Shown: positions 1 to 8,139, counted from the first letter of the stretch. The stretch is 9,935 nt of DNA from Pontiella sp. (GCA_029935255.1 JAOZKS010000075.1:1-9935), one strand, 5' to 3'. A program made the numbers and translations. Notes: a model not told the origin generated them from the letters alone.

Positions 1-1
1 A

Positions 2-217
2 ATTATCTCGCAACTTGGTTTTCTTCCCGATGAAGAGTTTGATGCCGTGGAGCTGACGGCGTCCGGCGACCCCGCTCTGGCGTTGGATTATCCCATCGTC
101 CGCAATTCGGATTCCCACCAACTATCCACCCTGGGCTCAACGTGCACGGAGTTCGAGGTTGAAGCATTAACCGTGGAAGCCATTCGTTCCTGCCTGATAA
201 ATGGAAACCGGGCGTAG
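2..217 (+). CDS. PHP-domain metal-dependent hydrolase, C-terminal end (partial)
   Basis: The frame is open from the window edge to a TAG at 215-217 and gives the last 71 residues of a protein whose start lies outside the window. The key stretch is YPIVRNSDSHQLSTLGS. It matches the C-terminal metal-binding motif of PHP-domain phosphoesterases, usually written SSDAHxxxxLG or SDSHxxxxxG, in which the Asp and His bind catalytic metals. After it comes a short Glu-rich tail ending in LTVEAIRSCLINGNRA, typical of the last helix of these proteins, which often carry the phrase 'I..AL..GR'. PHP proteins hydrolyse phosphoester bonds with a multi-metal centre, but this fragment does not show the substrate. 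The gap to trkA is 95 nt and holds a possible promoter, so the gene may or may not belong to the downstream operon. The family call is fairly secure from the SDSH motif; exact function is unknown. Confidence 0.72.
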   Translation: MISQLGFLPDEEFDAVELTASGDPALALDYPIVRNSDSHQLSTLGSTCTEFEVEALTVEAIRSCLINGNRA

Positions 218-257
218 ATCCATGGAATCCAGCCCGAGATTGATTATTTCTTTTTTA

Positions 258-286
258 TTGATAAAGTGTGGGTTTTTAAGCATATA
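258..286 (+). promoter_or_regulatory. Putative sigma70-type promoter for the trkA operon
   Basis: TTGATA at 258-263 (5 of 6 to TTGACA) is followed after 17 nt by CATATA at 281-286. An alternative -10 is TATAGA at 283-288 with 19 nt spacing. The elements lie in an AT-rich stretch with a T-run, between the end of the PHP gene and trkA. A start about 7 nt beyond the -10 would leave a leader of roughly 20 nt containing the trkA ribosome binding site. The -10 match is weak, so this is a candidate only. Confidence 0.4.
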
Positions 287-312
287 GAACGGCTTTTGCA
301 CTGGGGGAAACG

Positions 313-1656
313 ATGCGGATTGTGATTATTGGAGCTGGAAATGCCGGTAGGCAACTCGCTATGCGGTTGTGCGAAGAAAAGCATGGCGTGGTGATGGTGG
401 ATGCCGATGCCGAGGCCTTGGCCCAGGCTGAAGCCGGGCTGGATATCCTGACGATATGCGGGCAGGGATCGAGTCCCGCCGTTCTCGAAGAGGCTCAGGT
501 CGATAAATCCGACCTGCTCATTGCCGTCACCGATAACGACGAGGTGAATATTTTGGTCTGCCTGATGGCGCACGCGGCGGGAGTCAAAGGCAAAATTGCC
601 CGCGTCGTGAATCCCAAATACATTCATGGGTCGCGGCACTATGATTTGAAGAAGATGGGCATTGATCTGGTGATCAACCAAAAACAGGAGTGCGCCCGCG
701 AAGTGTTCAACATGCTGCAGATGCCCGGCGCGCTGGAGGCCTTCGACCTGTTTGCCGGTAAGGTGATGGTGGCGGGCTTCAGTGTCAATGCGGTGAGTCC
801 GCTGCTCAACCGCACCCCGGCGGAATGCGACCGGCTGGATTTGATCCAGAGTGTCCGCGTAATCGCTATTCGCCGCGATGAAGAGCTGGTTGTGCCGCAC
901 GGCAACACGGTTTTCATGCAGAACGATCTCGTTTATCTGGTCGGGCAACGCTCCGATATTGCCGACTTCTTCGGTTGGGTGTGTCCGGATATCAAGCCGT
1001 TTGAAAAAGTGATCATTGCCGGGGGGGGCGATCTGGGGCTGATGCTGGCCAAGTTCATTGAAACGGAAGTGGAGTGCGTCTTGCTGGAACAGGATGAGGA
1101 GCGTGCACGTTTCTGTTCGTCCGAGTTGAACAAGACTCTTATCCTGCGAGCCGATGCTTTGACCGAAAGTGCACTCGAAGAATCCGGCTTGCATGATCGT
1201 ACGGCATTCGTTGCGCTGACCGGTGACGACGAAGGCAATATCATGAACTGTCTGATGGCACAGAAAAAGGGAGCTTCGTTCACCGCCACGCAGATTACCC
1301 GAACCGATTTTATTCCGGTGGTTGAGCAACTCTATTTGGTCAACCGGATTGTGAGTCCATACATTTCAACGACCAACGCGATTCTTCACTATCTGCGCTC
1401 CAAGAACGTCCGCGCTGCTTCGTTGTTGCACAATCTTCCCGGCGAACTGCTGGATGTGGTGGTCGAAGCCAATACCAAAATCGATGGGAAGCGGATTCAT
1501 GAAATCAAGATTCCCTCCACGGCCATCATTGCAACCGTACTTCGCGATGGCGAGGTGCTGACCGCCACCGGCGATCTACAGCTGATGGCAAACGACCGGG
1601 TGTTGGTTTTCTGCCATCCCGATGCCGTAAAGAAAATCCACTCTATTTTTCGGTAG
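313..1656 (+). CDS. trkA: Trk system potassium transport regulator TrkA
   Basis: TrkA is the cytoplasmic NAD(H)/nucleotide-binding subunit of the Trk K+ uptake system and gates the membrane subunit TrkH. The 447 residues match full-length TrkA (about 458 in E. coli) with two tandem RCK units. The first Rossmann fold starts at residue 3 with the glycine motif G7-A-G9-N-A-G12, and Asp30 at the end of the second strand is the usual ribose-binding acid. The second Rossmann fold starts near 232 with G237-G-G-D-L-G242 and the equivalent acid Glu259. RCK_C-like domains follow each fold, at about 141-225 and 365-447. There is no membrane segment, as expected. The ATG at 313 has a GGGGA Shine-Dalgarno about 5 nt upstream and begins exactly at the first strand. 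trkH follows 12 nt downstream, so the pair is surely co-expressed. An 8-G run at 1021-1028 encodes the second glycine motif. A long antisense frame over this gene is a shadow. Confidence 0.96.
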   Translation: MRIVIIGAGNAGRQLAMRLCEEKHGVVMVDADAEALAQAEAGLDILTICGQGSSPAVLEEAQVDKSDLLIAVTDNDEVNILVCLMAHAAGVKGKIARVVNPKYIHGSRHYDLKKMGIDLVINQKQECAREVFNMLQMPGALEAFDLFAGKVMVAGFSVNAVSPLLNRTPAECDRLDLIQSVRVIAIRRDEELVVPHGNTVFMQNDLVYLVGQRSDIADFFGWVCPDIKPFEKVIIAGGGDLGLMLAKFIETEVECVLLEQDEERARFCSSELNKTLILRADALTESALEESGLHDRTAFVALTGDDEGNIMNCLMAQKKGASFTATQITRTDFIPVVEQLYLVNRIVSPYISTTNAILHYLRSKNVRAASLLHNLPGELLDVVVEANTKIDGKRIHEIKIPSTAIIATVLRDGEVLTATGDLQLMANDRVLVFCHPDAVKKIHSIFR

Positions 1657-1668
1657 GGAAAGGGTTCC

Positions 1669-3120
1669 ATGAATAAACGTGCGGTATTCCATCTTGTCTC
1701 CTACATGACGCTTGTCATTGGCGTCGCAATTATTGGGTGCGCCGGGGTTTCCTTCTACTACGAGGAATCCATTGAGATACAGATGAGCCTGATCTATGCC
1801 GGCCTCATCACCACGTTCAGCGCAATTGCGGTGGGCGTGCTGACGCGCGGAGACATCAATCTTTCACGTCGCGATGGATTTGGGGTTGTTACGTTTGGGT
1901 GGATTTCCGCAACCCTCTTTGGTTCGTTGCCGTATATTTTTTCCGGTGTTATTCCGCATCCTGTATCGGCCCTGTTCGAGACCATGTCCGGTTTTACGAC
2001 CACGGGGGCATCGGTGCTTTCCAACTTGGAGGCGATTCCGCACAGCATCCATTTTTGGCGAGCCCTCACGCATTGGTTTGGCGGCATGGGTGTACTCGTC
2101 CTCTGTGTGGCCATTCTCCCCTTCCTTGGAGTGGGCGGAATGCAGATCTACCGCGCCGAAATGCCCGGGCCTTCCAAGGATCGCCTCACGCCGCGCATTG
2201 CCACCACCGCCAAACTGCTCTGGGGGGTCTATGCCTTGCTCACCTTGGTGGAGGTGCTGCTGCTCAAATTCCTTGGAAAGATGGGCTGGTTCGATTCGTT
2301 TTGCCATGCTTTCGGAACCATGGCAACCGGAGGCTTCTCCACCCGGTCCGCCAGTGTCGGGGCGTTCGACAGCGCCATCATCGATACCATCCTGATTGTT
2401 TTCATGTTCCTTGCCGGGATCAACTTTTCGCTCCACTACCACGCCCTGACCGGCAAGCCCGGTCGCTATTTCCGCGACTCGGAGTTCCGCTTCTACTTCA
2501 TCTTCCTCGCATGTGCTTCGCTCTTCATCACCTTCAACATATGGGCCGATGGAGCCGCATCCTTTGGGCGCTGTTTCCGCGATGCCACCTTCACCGCCAC
2601 CTCCATCATGACCACCACCGGATTCTGTACGGCCGACTTTGATCAATGGCCCAATGCCTCCCGTCTGTTACTGGTCGTGATGATGTTTATTGGCGGATGC
2701 GCCGGATCAACCGGGGGGGGGATGAAAGGGGTTCGTGTTTTCATCATGTTCAAAAAGATGATCCGCGAGCTCAAGTTGTTCATGCGCCCGTCCGCTGTGA
2801 TTCAGATGAAAATGGGAGGAAAGCCGGTGGAGCAAGAGATTATCTCCCATATTTCCGCCTTCTTCGCCATCTTCATACTGATCTTTGCGTTGGGCTCCTT
2901 TATCATGACCTTCTTTACGCCGAACCTTGAAACAGCGGTCACCTCGGTCATCGCGACGCTGGGTAACATCGGCCCAGGTCTCAACGCCGTTGGTGCCACT
3001 CAGAACTACGCGTCCATCTCCCCGCTGGGGCAGAGCATCTTAACCATCTTCATGTTGCTCGGCCGCCTCGAACTCTACACCGTGCTCATCCTCTTCCTTC
3101 CCAGCTTCTGGAAAAGATAA
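1669..3120 (+). CDS. trkH: Trk potassium uptake transmembrane protein TrkH/TrkG
   Basis: This is the K+-translocating membrane subunit that works with TrkA. The 483 residues agree with the TrkH/TrkG family. All four pore-loop selectivity-filter repeats are visible, each with its central glycine: TTGAS at 111-115, ATGGFS at 219-224, TTGFC at 316-320 and GNIGPG at 432-437. The conserved [11 protein letters not shown] segment (343-353) after the third repeat, which corresponds to the intramembrane gating loop region, and the C-terminal [12 protein letters not shown] are also present. Many hydrophobic helices span the chain, the first at about residues 8-30. The ATG is preceded by AAAGGG at good spacing and lies 12 nt after the trkA stop. 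The Gly-Gly-Gly in the gating segment is encoded by nine consecutive Gs (2713-2721), a possible slippage site. The pseudouridine synthase start follows 2 nt after the stop, which suggests translational coupling. Confidence 0.96.
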   Translation: MNKRAVFHLVSYMTLVIGVAIIGCAGVSFYYEESIEIQMSLIYAGLITTFSAIAVGVLTRGDINLSRRDGFGVVTFGWISATLFGSLPYIFSGVIPHPVSALFETMSGFTTTGASVLSNLEAIPHSIHFWRALTHWFGGMGVLVLCVAILPFLGVGGMQIYRAEMPGPSKDRLTPRIATTAKLLWGVYALLTLVEVLLLKFLGKMGWFDSFCHAFGTMATGGFSTRSASVGAFDSAIIDTILIVFMFLAGINFSLHYHALTGKPGRYFRDSEFRFYFIFLACASLFITFNIWADGAASFGRCFRDATFTATSIMTTTGFCTADFDQWPNASRLLLVVMMFIGGCAGSTGGGMKGVRVFIMFKKMIRELKLFMRPSAVIQMKMGGKPVEQEIISHISAFFAIFILIFALGSFIMTFFTPNLETAVTSVIATLGNIGPGLNAVGATQNYASISPLGQSILTIFMLLGRLELYTVLILFLPSFWKR

Positions 3121-3122
3121 CT

Positions 3123-3854
3123 ATGGAAAAACAACGTCTATCCAAAATCATGGCCAACCGCGGGATGTGCTCCCGGCGCGAAGCGGATCGCTACATTGAA
3201 CGCGGGCTCGTCTATGTCGACGGCGAACAAATCTCGGAACTGGGAACCAAGGTTCTTCCGGATCAGAAAATCGAACTAAACGAAGAAGGTCTAAAGCGAC
3301 AGTCGATGCAGGTCGCCGTTCTGCTCAACAAGCCGGTCGGCCATGTATCCAGCCAACCGGAGCACAACCACCCGGAAGCCGTCGAGTTGATCGGCAAGGA
3401 AACCCGTTGGCGGCAAGACAAGTCGCCGCGTCGGTTCCATCCGGCGCAGCTCAAAGGGCTTGTCCCTGCCGGACGGCTGGATATTGACTCCACCGGTCTG
3501 CTGGTACTTACGCAGGATGGCCGCGTTGCCCGCCGCATCATTGGCGAAAATTCCGAGGTCGATAAGGAATACCTCGTACGCGTTACGGGGAAGCTGTCGG
3601 CCGAGGGTCTTTCCCTTTTGAACCATGGTCTCGAACTCGACGACAAGCCGCTCAAGCCGGCCAAGGTGGTTTGGCAAAACGAGGACCAGTTGCGCTTTAT
3701 TCTGCACGAAGGCAAGAAACGCCAGATCCGCCGCATGTGCGAACTGGTCGGCCTCAAGGTGGTCGGTCTCAAGCGGATTCGCATCGGCAACGTCATGCTC
3801 GGCAATCTTCCGTCTGGCGAGTGGCGCTATCTCCGCGACGACGAAGAATTTTAA
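3123..3854 (+). CDS. RsuA/RluB/E/F-family rRNA pseudouridine synthase (RluF-like)
   Basis: This enzyme should isomerise a specific uridine to pseudouridine in ribosomal RNA. The 243 residues start with an S4 RNA-binding domain (about 3-50, [20 protein letters not shown]). The catalytic domain follows: LLNKPVG at 67-73, the active-site motif [15 protein letters not shown] with catalytic Asp120 in GRLD (117-120), KEYLV at 148-152, and [10 protein letters not shown] at 197-206. The ending [12 protein letters not shown] resembles RluF (23S rRNA U2604), but related RsuA-type subfamilies with a longer S4-catalytic linker look much the same, so the target base is not assigned and no symbol is given. 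The ATG is 2 nt after the trkH stop, and its ribosome binding site (GGAAAAG) lies inside the end of trkH, which supports this start. No functional link to K+ transport is known; co-transcription is inferred from spacing. Confidence 0.92.
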   Translation: MEKQRLSKIMANRGMCSRREADRYIERGLVYVDGEQISELGTKVLPDQKIELNEEGLKRQSMQVAVLLNKPVGHVSSQPEHNHPEAVELIGKETRWRQDKSPRRFHPAQLKGLVPAGRLDIDSTGLLVLTQDGRVARRIIGENSEVDKEYLVRVTGKLSAEGLSLLNHGLELDDKPLKPAKVVWQNEDQLRFILHEGKKRQIRRMCELVGLKVVGLKRIRIGNVMLGNLPSGEWRYLRDDEEF

Positions 3855-3872
3855 ACCCCCTAGGAGCACAGT

Positions 3873-5675
3873 ATGGGAACCACATTCTTGAATGGAAATT
3901 GGGAAGCGTTCAGCCAATCAGATCGTACCTTCGTTGAGATGCTGGTTGAAGCCGGGCAACAGCATTTATTTGCTGATTGGGATGCGCCGGGCACGGCGGA
4001 TGATGCCAAGGCCGCATTCCTTTCCTCGCTCTCTAAAATCGACGGGAACTATCCCGGCGGATTGTCGGGATACATTTCCAATGCCCGGAAACTTTTGGCC
4101 GAAGCCAAGGTGGGCGGAAATCCCTTCGAAGGCTTTGTTCCACACCAACCCAATACGGTCGACTTGACCCGGTTCGATGAAACCTACGATCACTACGAGG
4201 CTCTCGGACAGAAGCAGTTCAGCAAAACCGGTATCGTGTTGGTGGCCGGGGGGCTTGGAGAACGCTTAGGCTACAACGGCATCAAGCTCGATATTCCGGT
4301 CGAGGTGATTGAAACCACGCCCTATCTAAAACACTACGCCGCCTGCCTCAAGGCCATGGAAGCGCGCATGGAAACCCCGCGTCCTGTTCCGTTCATCATC
4401 ATGGTCTCGCAGGACACCGGCCCAAAAACCCTCCAGACCTTGGAACAAAACAACTACTTTGGCCTTCGGAAAGAACAGGTTCATGTCCTGAAACAGGAAC
4501 TCGTTCCTGCGATCTCCGATAACGACGGAGCGCTGGCCTTGAAAGAAAAATACGAGCTCATTCTCAAGCCGCACGGCCATGGAGACATCCACATGCTGCT
4601 CCACACCAGTGGCCTCGCCGCCAAGCTGGAGAAACAGGGCATTGAGCACCTCATGTTTATTCAGGACACCAATGGCCAGGTGTTCAACGCCATGCCGGCG
4701 GCCTTGGGTGTATCGGTGGAAAAAGGGTTTGATTTCAACTCCATCGCCGTCAATCGGATCCCCGGCGAAGCCGTCGGCGGTTTGGCCAAGCTGGTTGGAA
4801 ATGGAACCGAGATGACGCTCAATGTGGAATATAACCAGCTCGACCCGCTGCTCCGAGCCACCGTCAGCCCCGAAGGCGACGTGCCGAACGAACAGGGCTT
4901 TTCCCTGTTCCCCGGCAACATCAACGTACTGGTTGTTCGCATGGCCTCTTACGTTCAGATCTTAGCAAAGTCTCAGGGCATCATTGCCGAATTTGTTAAT
5001 CCGAAATATGCCGACGAAACCAAGACCTCGTTCAAGAAGCCGACGCGGCTTGAGACCATGATGCAGGATCTGCCCAAGCTCTTCGGTCCCAATGAAAAGG
5101 TCGGCGTTTCCATTTTCAACCGCCGGTGGAGTTTTTCCGCGAATAAGAACAATATTTCTGAGGCCGCCGCCAAGCATGTTGCGGGCGGCCCGCCGGAATC
5201 CGGAGCTTCCGCCGAATCCGATTTTTATCTCGCCGGACGCATGCGCCTTGAAGCGGCGGGTTCCTCCGTTACACCGGCGGACGAGGAGCTGATCCTCGGT
5301 GTTCCCTTCACGAATGGACCGAAAGTTCTATTGCGCCCCTCATTCGCATTGACGCTCTCCGAAGTCCGCGAGAAGATTTCCGGTTGCTCGATCTCCGGCG
5401 AAGCCACCTTGATCCTCGACGGAAAAGACATTGTTCTGGAAAATGTAGAACTCTCTGGAAGTACCGCACTCGTCGTTAAGGCCTGCGAAGGCGCGAAAGT
5501 GTCGGTGAAGGGAGTCTTCGAAAACAAAGGCTTCGATCTCGTTAAACTTACCTCCGAGGAACTCGCCAGCGACCGCGTGCCGGAATATCTAAAAATCCGG
5601 GGCTTCCGCTTCGAGAACCGCGGCGCGGCCATCCACGAATTCGACCAGCCCGGCGAATACGTTGTTGAGGTGTAG
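3873..5675 (+). CDS. UDP-sugar pyrophosphorylase, plant/protist USP type
   Basis: The enzyme should convert a sugar-1-phosphate plus UTP to a UDP-sugar and pyrophosphate. The 600 residues are close to plant USP (about 614) and much longer than bacterial GalU (about 300). The nucleotide-binding loop reads AGGLGERLGYNGIK (125-138), the form found in USPs. Further USP-like blocks are PFIIM with a following SQDT (173-182), KPHGHGD (232-238), QDTNGQVFNAMP (264-275, with Asp265), VEYNQLDPLLRA (318-329), FPGNIN (346-351), FVNPKY (374-379, Lys378 a likely phosphate-binding residue) and TRLETMMQD (391-399). The C-terminal third (about 495-560) has the repeating short-strand pattern of the beta-helix that ends these enzymes, then KIRGFRFENRG. 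Plant USPs accept Glc-1-P, Gal-1-P, GlcA-1-P and pentose-1-phosphates; substrate range here is inferred. AGGAG sits 8 nt before the ATG, 18 nt after the upstream stop. The stop is 2 nt from the stop of the convergent gene. Confidence 0.88.
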   Translation: MGTTFLNGNWEAFSQSDRTFVEMLVEAGQQHLFADWDAPGTADDAKAAFLSSLSKIDGNYPGGLSGYISNARKLLAEAKVGGNPFEGFVPHQPNTVDLTRFDETYDHYEALGQKQFSKTGIVLVAGGLGERLGYNGIKLDIPVEVIETTPYLKHYAACLKAMEARMETPRPVPFIIMVSQDTGPKTLQTLEQNNYFGLRKEQVHVLKQELVPAISDNDGALALKEKYELILKPHGHGDIHMLLHTSGLAAKLEKQGIEHLMFIQDTNGQVFNAMPAALGVSVEKGFDFNSIAVNRIPGEAVGGLAKLVGNGTEMTLNVEYNQLDPLLRATVSPEGDVPNEQGFSLFPGNINVLVVRMASYVQILAKSQGIIAEFVNPKYADETKTSFKKPTRLETMMQDLPKLFGPNEKVGVSIFNRRWSFSANKNNISEAAAKHVAGGPPESGASAESDFYLAGRMRLEAAGSSVTPADEELILGVPFTNGPKVLLRPSFALTLSEVREKISGCSISGEATLILDGKDIVLENVELSGSTALVVKACEGAKVSVKGVFENKGFDLVKLTSEELASDRVPEYLKIRGFRFENRGAAIHEFDQPGEYVVEV

Positions 5676-5677
5676 CC

Positions 5678-7426
5678 TTACCGATAGTTATCCGACTGCA
5701 ACTTGTCGAGATAGTCTTCGGGGTTGATGCTGGCAGGGATGGTGTAGCCCGGCGCTTCGGTCGACATCACCTTGGACAGCTTTTCGCGCTTCAACCAGAA
5801 TTGTGGCTGTTGCTCTGCCAACGCGATGTTCTTAATGTGCTTCGAAATCCGCCAGAAATTGGAGAGATAGTCGTTGAACATGAGCCCGGCGATCGGTGTG
5901 ACGCCTTTTTCTTCCAACCGCTGGAAGTGCGCGTTGCGCACGGCAATCGCGGTTTGCGTATATTCCCCGCGCAGTTCAAGGATCTCCTTGGCAATTTCCT
6001 GAAAATTGGCGGTTTCGGGGTCGAGAGATTCAATCACTTTGGCCAGCAGATGCTCGACGGCGCGGTGGATCGAGAGCCAGTCTTCGATCATCTCGGGGCT
6101 GAAGCGCGCGGTGGAAATGGATCGCTGACGTTTGGCGATATCGGAAAGGTTTTCAATGTGGTCGCCGACGCGTTCGAGGTCGGACATGCAGCGATCGATA
6201 TGTCCGATCAGGATGGCCTGCCGTTTGGAAAGGTATTGGCGCGTGAGCTTGGCCAGATAGTCGCGCATGGCGGCCTTGATGGTGTTCACACTCTGTTCGT
6301 TCACCAGGATTCGCTTGGCACGTTTGGCATCGTGCTGAATAAATTCTTCTGCGGCGAGCCGTAGACTTTGGGCGCAGATGCGGGTGGTGCGTTGCAATTC
6401 GCGCAGACAGGCGAAGATGGCTTGCTCGGGGCGGTTGAGCAACTCGGGATCAAGAAAGCTAGGTTCCGGTTGCTGGGTTTTTGAGGGTGTCATGAAGACC
6501 ACGGTTTTTCCAAAGAGGGGGATCAACGGAAGGATGAGCAGTGCGCTGAGGATCATTTTGAGGGTGTTGGCATTGGCGGCCTGATGAATGATGTCGCTGG
6601 AGGTGAGCGGGATATAGTTGTAGAAGAGCGGGGCGGCGGCGATGGCCAGTGCGGTGCTGATGATGTTGAACAGCAGATGGCCAATCGCGATGCGCCGCGC
6701 TTCGACGGTGGTGCCGATGCTGCCGAGTAGCCCGGTGACACAGGTGCCGATATTCGCGCCGATAAGGATGGGGTAGATGCCTTGCAGGTCGGTTATGGCT
6801 CCTGCGGCGATCATTGCGAAGCCCATCCCGATCACGGCCCCGCTGCTTTGAATGACCCCGGTGATGAGCGCAGCGGCAAGTGTGCCGAGTAGCAGGCCGG
6901 AGGGGGTGGAGCCGTTGATGCGGGCCAACCACGGCTCGAATAGTTCGCGATGCGGCCGGATGGAATCGCCCATAATCACCATGCCGAGAAAGAGTAGGCC
7001 AAAGCCGAGCAGGGCCAGACCTCCGAACTTGATTTTCGGGTTTTTCGCAACCAGATGAAGCATGAGTCCGATGAATACGCCGACGAGGCAATAGTCGGAT
7101 AGTTTGAAGGAGATCAGCTGGATGGAGAGCGTGGTGCCGATATTTGCTCCGAGCATGGGTGCCAACGATTGGCTGAACGTCATGAGCCCGGCATTGATGA
7201 ACCCGACAAACAGCACGATCGAGGCGCTACTTTGGATCAGAAAGCCAATCATTCCGCCCAGCCCGATGCCTGAAATACGATTCCGCGTCGCTTTGGCAAT
7301 GATTCCCCGGATGCTCTCGCCAACGGCGGCAGAGAGCCCGGAGCTCATCGTTCGCATTCCATAGATGAAAAGCGCCAATCCGCCGAGCAGTCCAAAGAGG
7401 AGTTCCATTATGCTTGATGCATCCAT
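5678..7426 (-). CDS. Na/Pi-cotransporter family protein with C-terminal PhoU-like domain
   Basis: This is an inner-membrane sodium:phosphate symporter-type protein fused to a cytoplasmic regulatory domain. The 582 residues are typical of this bacterial architecture. The membrane half holds two inverted Na/Pi repeats, each with the family's QSS motif: QSSAS at 65-69 followed by GANIGTT (93-99), and QSSGA at 193-197 followed by GANIGT (223-228). Both lie among hydrophobic helices that end near residue 312. Residues about 335-555 form a helical PhoU-like domain; the signature is DLERVGDHIENLSD (416-429). Family members move phosphate, though the substrate of PhoU-fused homologues is not always tested. 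The ATG at 7426 (MDASSIMELL) lacks a Shine-Dalgarno; an internal Met7 also lacks one. A strong promoter is placed so that mRNA would start at about this ATG, which supports the upstream start as a leaderless one. Confidence 0.93.
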   Translation of the reverse strand: MDASSIMELLFGLLGGLALFIYGMRTMSSGLSAAVGESIRGIIAKATRNRISGIGLGGMIGFLIQSSASIVLFVGFINAGLMTFSQSLAPMLGANIGTTLSIQLISFKLSDYCLVGVFIGLMLHLVAKNPKIKFGGLALLGFGLLFLGMVIMGDSIRPHRELFEPWLARINGSTPSGLLLGTLAAALITGVIQSSGAVIGMGFAMIAAGAITDLQGIYPILIGANIGTCVTGLLGSIGTTVEARRIAIGHLLFNIISTALAIAAAPLFYNYIPLTSSDIIHQAANANTLKMILSALLILPLIPLFGKTVVFMTPSKTQQPEPSFLDPELLNRPEQAIFACLRELQRTTRICAQSLRLAAEEFIQHDAKRAKRILVNEQSVNTIKAAMRDYLAKLTRQYLSKRQAILIGHIDRCMSDLERVGDHIENLSDIAKRQRSISTARFSPEMIEDWLSIHRAVEHLLAKVIESLDPETANFQEIAKEILELRGEYTQTAIAVRNAHFQRLEEKGVTPIAGLMFNDYLSNFWRISKHIKNIALAEQQPQFWLKREKLSKVMSTEAPGYTIPASINPEDYLDKLQSDNYR

Positions 7427-7432
7427 GACGTA

Positions 7433-7460
7433 ATCATAGACGGGCTAATAAATATGTCAA
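7433..7460 (-). promoter_or_regulatory. Strong sigma70-like promoter driving the Na/Pi transporter, positioned for leaderless mRNA
   Basis: Read on the minus strand, a perfect TTGACA (7460-7455) is followed after 16 nt by TATGAT (7438-7433), 5 of 6 to TATAAT. Six nucleotides separate the -10 from position 7426, the A of the ATG, which is where transcription is expected to begin. The region just before the ATG has no purine-rich ribosome binding site. This is the best promoter match in the window. Confidence 0.7.
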
Positions 7461-7593
7461 CGCAGACGGGACAAGCTAATGACATTGCTGAGTACATTGA
7501 TCATCATTTATGGGATTAGACTCTTCATTCATACCGAAATGGGCTACCCTTCATTTCATTGGTTGAAAGCATAACCCAAAGAGCCCCGCTTAT

Positions 7594-8119
7594 ATGAAAA
7601 AAGAAAACCCGCAACCACCTTCAGGGGCTTTCGGCCTACCTTGTCAGGAAAATCCACGAAACCACCCCTCTCTCGGTATTCATTCCCGAAGAGTGCGGTG
7701 GATGGGGGGGGCGCCCGAAAGAGAGTCTTTCGTTGGTGGAGGCCGCCGCGTATGAATCGCTTTCTGTGGGGCTGACGTTTGGGATCAACAGCGCACTTTT
7801 TCTCGATCCCGTAAAAAAATATTCCGACCCCTCGGTCCGGGATGGAATCCTCCGCAAGTTCATTGAGGCAAAAGCCATGGGCGGACTTATGATTACCGAG
7901 CCCGACTTCGGCACCAACGCCCTCTCGATGCAGAGTGCCTACCAAACCGTGGAGGGGGGCTATGCCATTCAAGGAACCAAGCATTGGGGTGGGCTTACCG
8001 GACAGGCCAATTTTTGGTTGGTTGTTGTTATCAACGGGGAACACAGTCAGAGTGCTGGAGCAAAAGTTTATATTGCATATGAACTTGATCCAGAATTATT
8101 TTTCAAAGGGATTTTGTAA
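7594..8119 (+). pseudogene. Truncated, frameshifted acyl-CoA dehydrogenase remnant
   Basis: One frame, open from 7598 to a TAA at 8117-8119, contains a clear piece of an acyl-CoA dehydrogenase, a flavoenzyme that oxidises acyl-CoA thioesters. FIPEECGGWGGRPKE matches the N-terminal IPEEYGGxG motif. LSLVEAAAYESLSVGLTFGIN matches the next helices. GGLMITEPDFGTNALSMQS matches the FAD/substrate-binding signature, with Asn where Asp is usual. GTKHWGGLTGQANFWLV matches the start of the middle beta domain. The similarity then stops at about 8030; the last 25 or so residues are unlike the family. The C-terminal domain with the catalytic Glu is missing, leaving about 170 of an expected 550-600 residues. 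At the 5' end the frame hits a TGA at 7595-7597. The nearby ATG at 7594 is one frame off; removing one A from the A6 tract would join them. No good ribosome binding site is seen. The piece is probably non-functional. Confidence 0.8.
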
Positions 8120-8139
8120 CAATAGCACCTATAATTTCT

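Noticed and set aside
218..257. Terminator for the PHP gene in the T-rich stretch before trkA
   Set aside because: There is a T-run but no stem of useful length before it.
244..1329. 361-codon open frame antisense to trkA
   Set aside because: It mirrors a gene with full-length TrkA motifs, shows no recognisable domain, and its composition (many His, Gln, Asn) is that of a codon-reversed shadow.
1864..2646. 260-codon antisense frame and overlapping + frames over trkH
   Set aside because: trkH has all four selectivity-filter repeats in its own frame; the others are low-complexity shadows rich in Gly/Glu or His/Arg.
7441..7593. Possible RNA gene or riboswitch between the Na/Pi promoter and the remnant
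   Set aside because: No tRNA-like cloverleaf, conserved riboswitch core or strong hairpin could be seen by eye.
7556..8044. 162-codon minus-strand frame across the dehydrogenase remnant
   Set aside because: The + strand carries three clear acyl-CoA dehydrogenase motifs here, so the antisense frame is a shadow.
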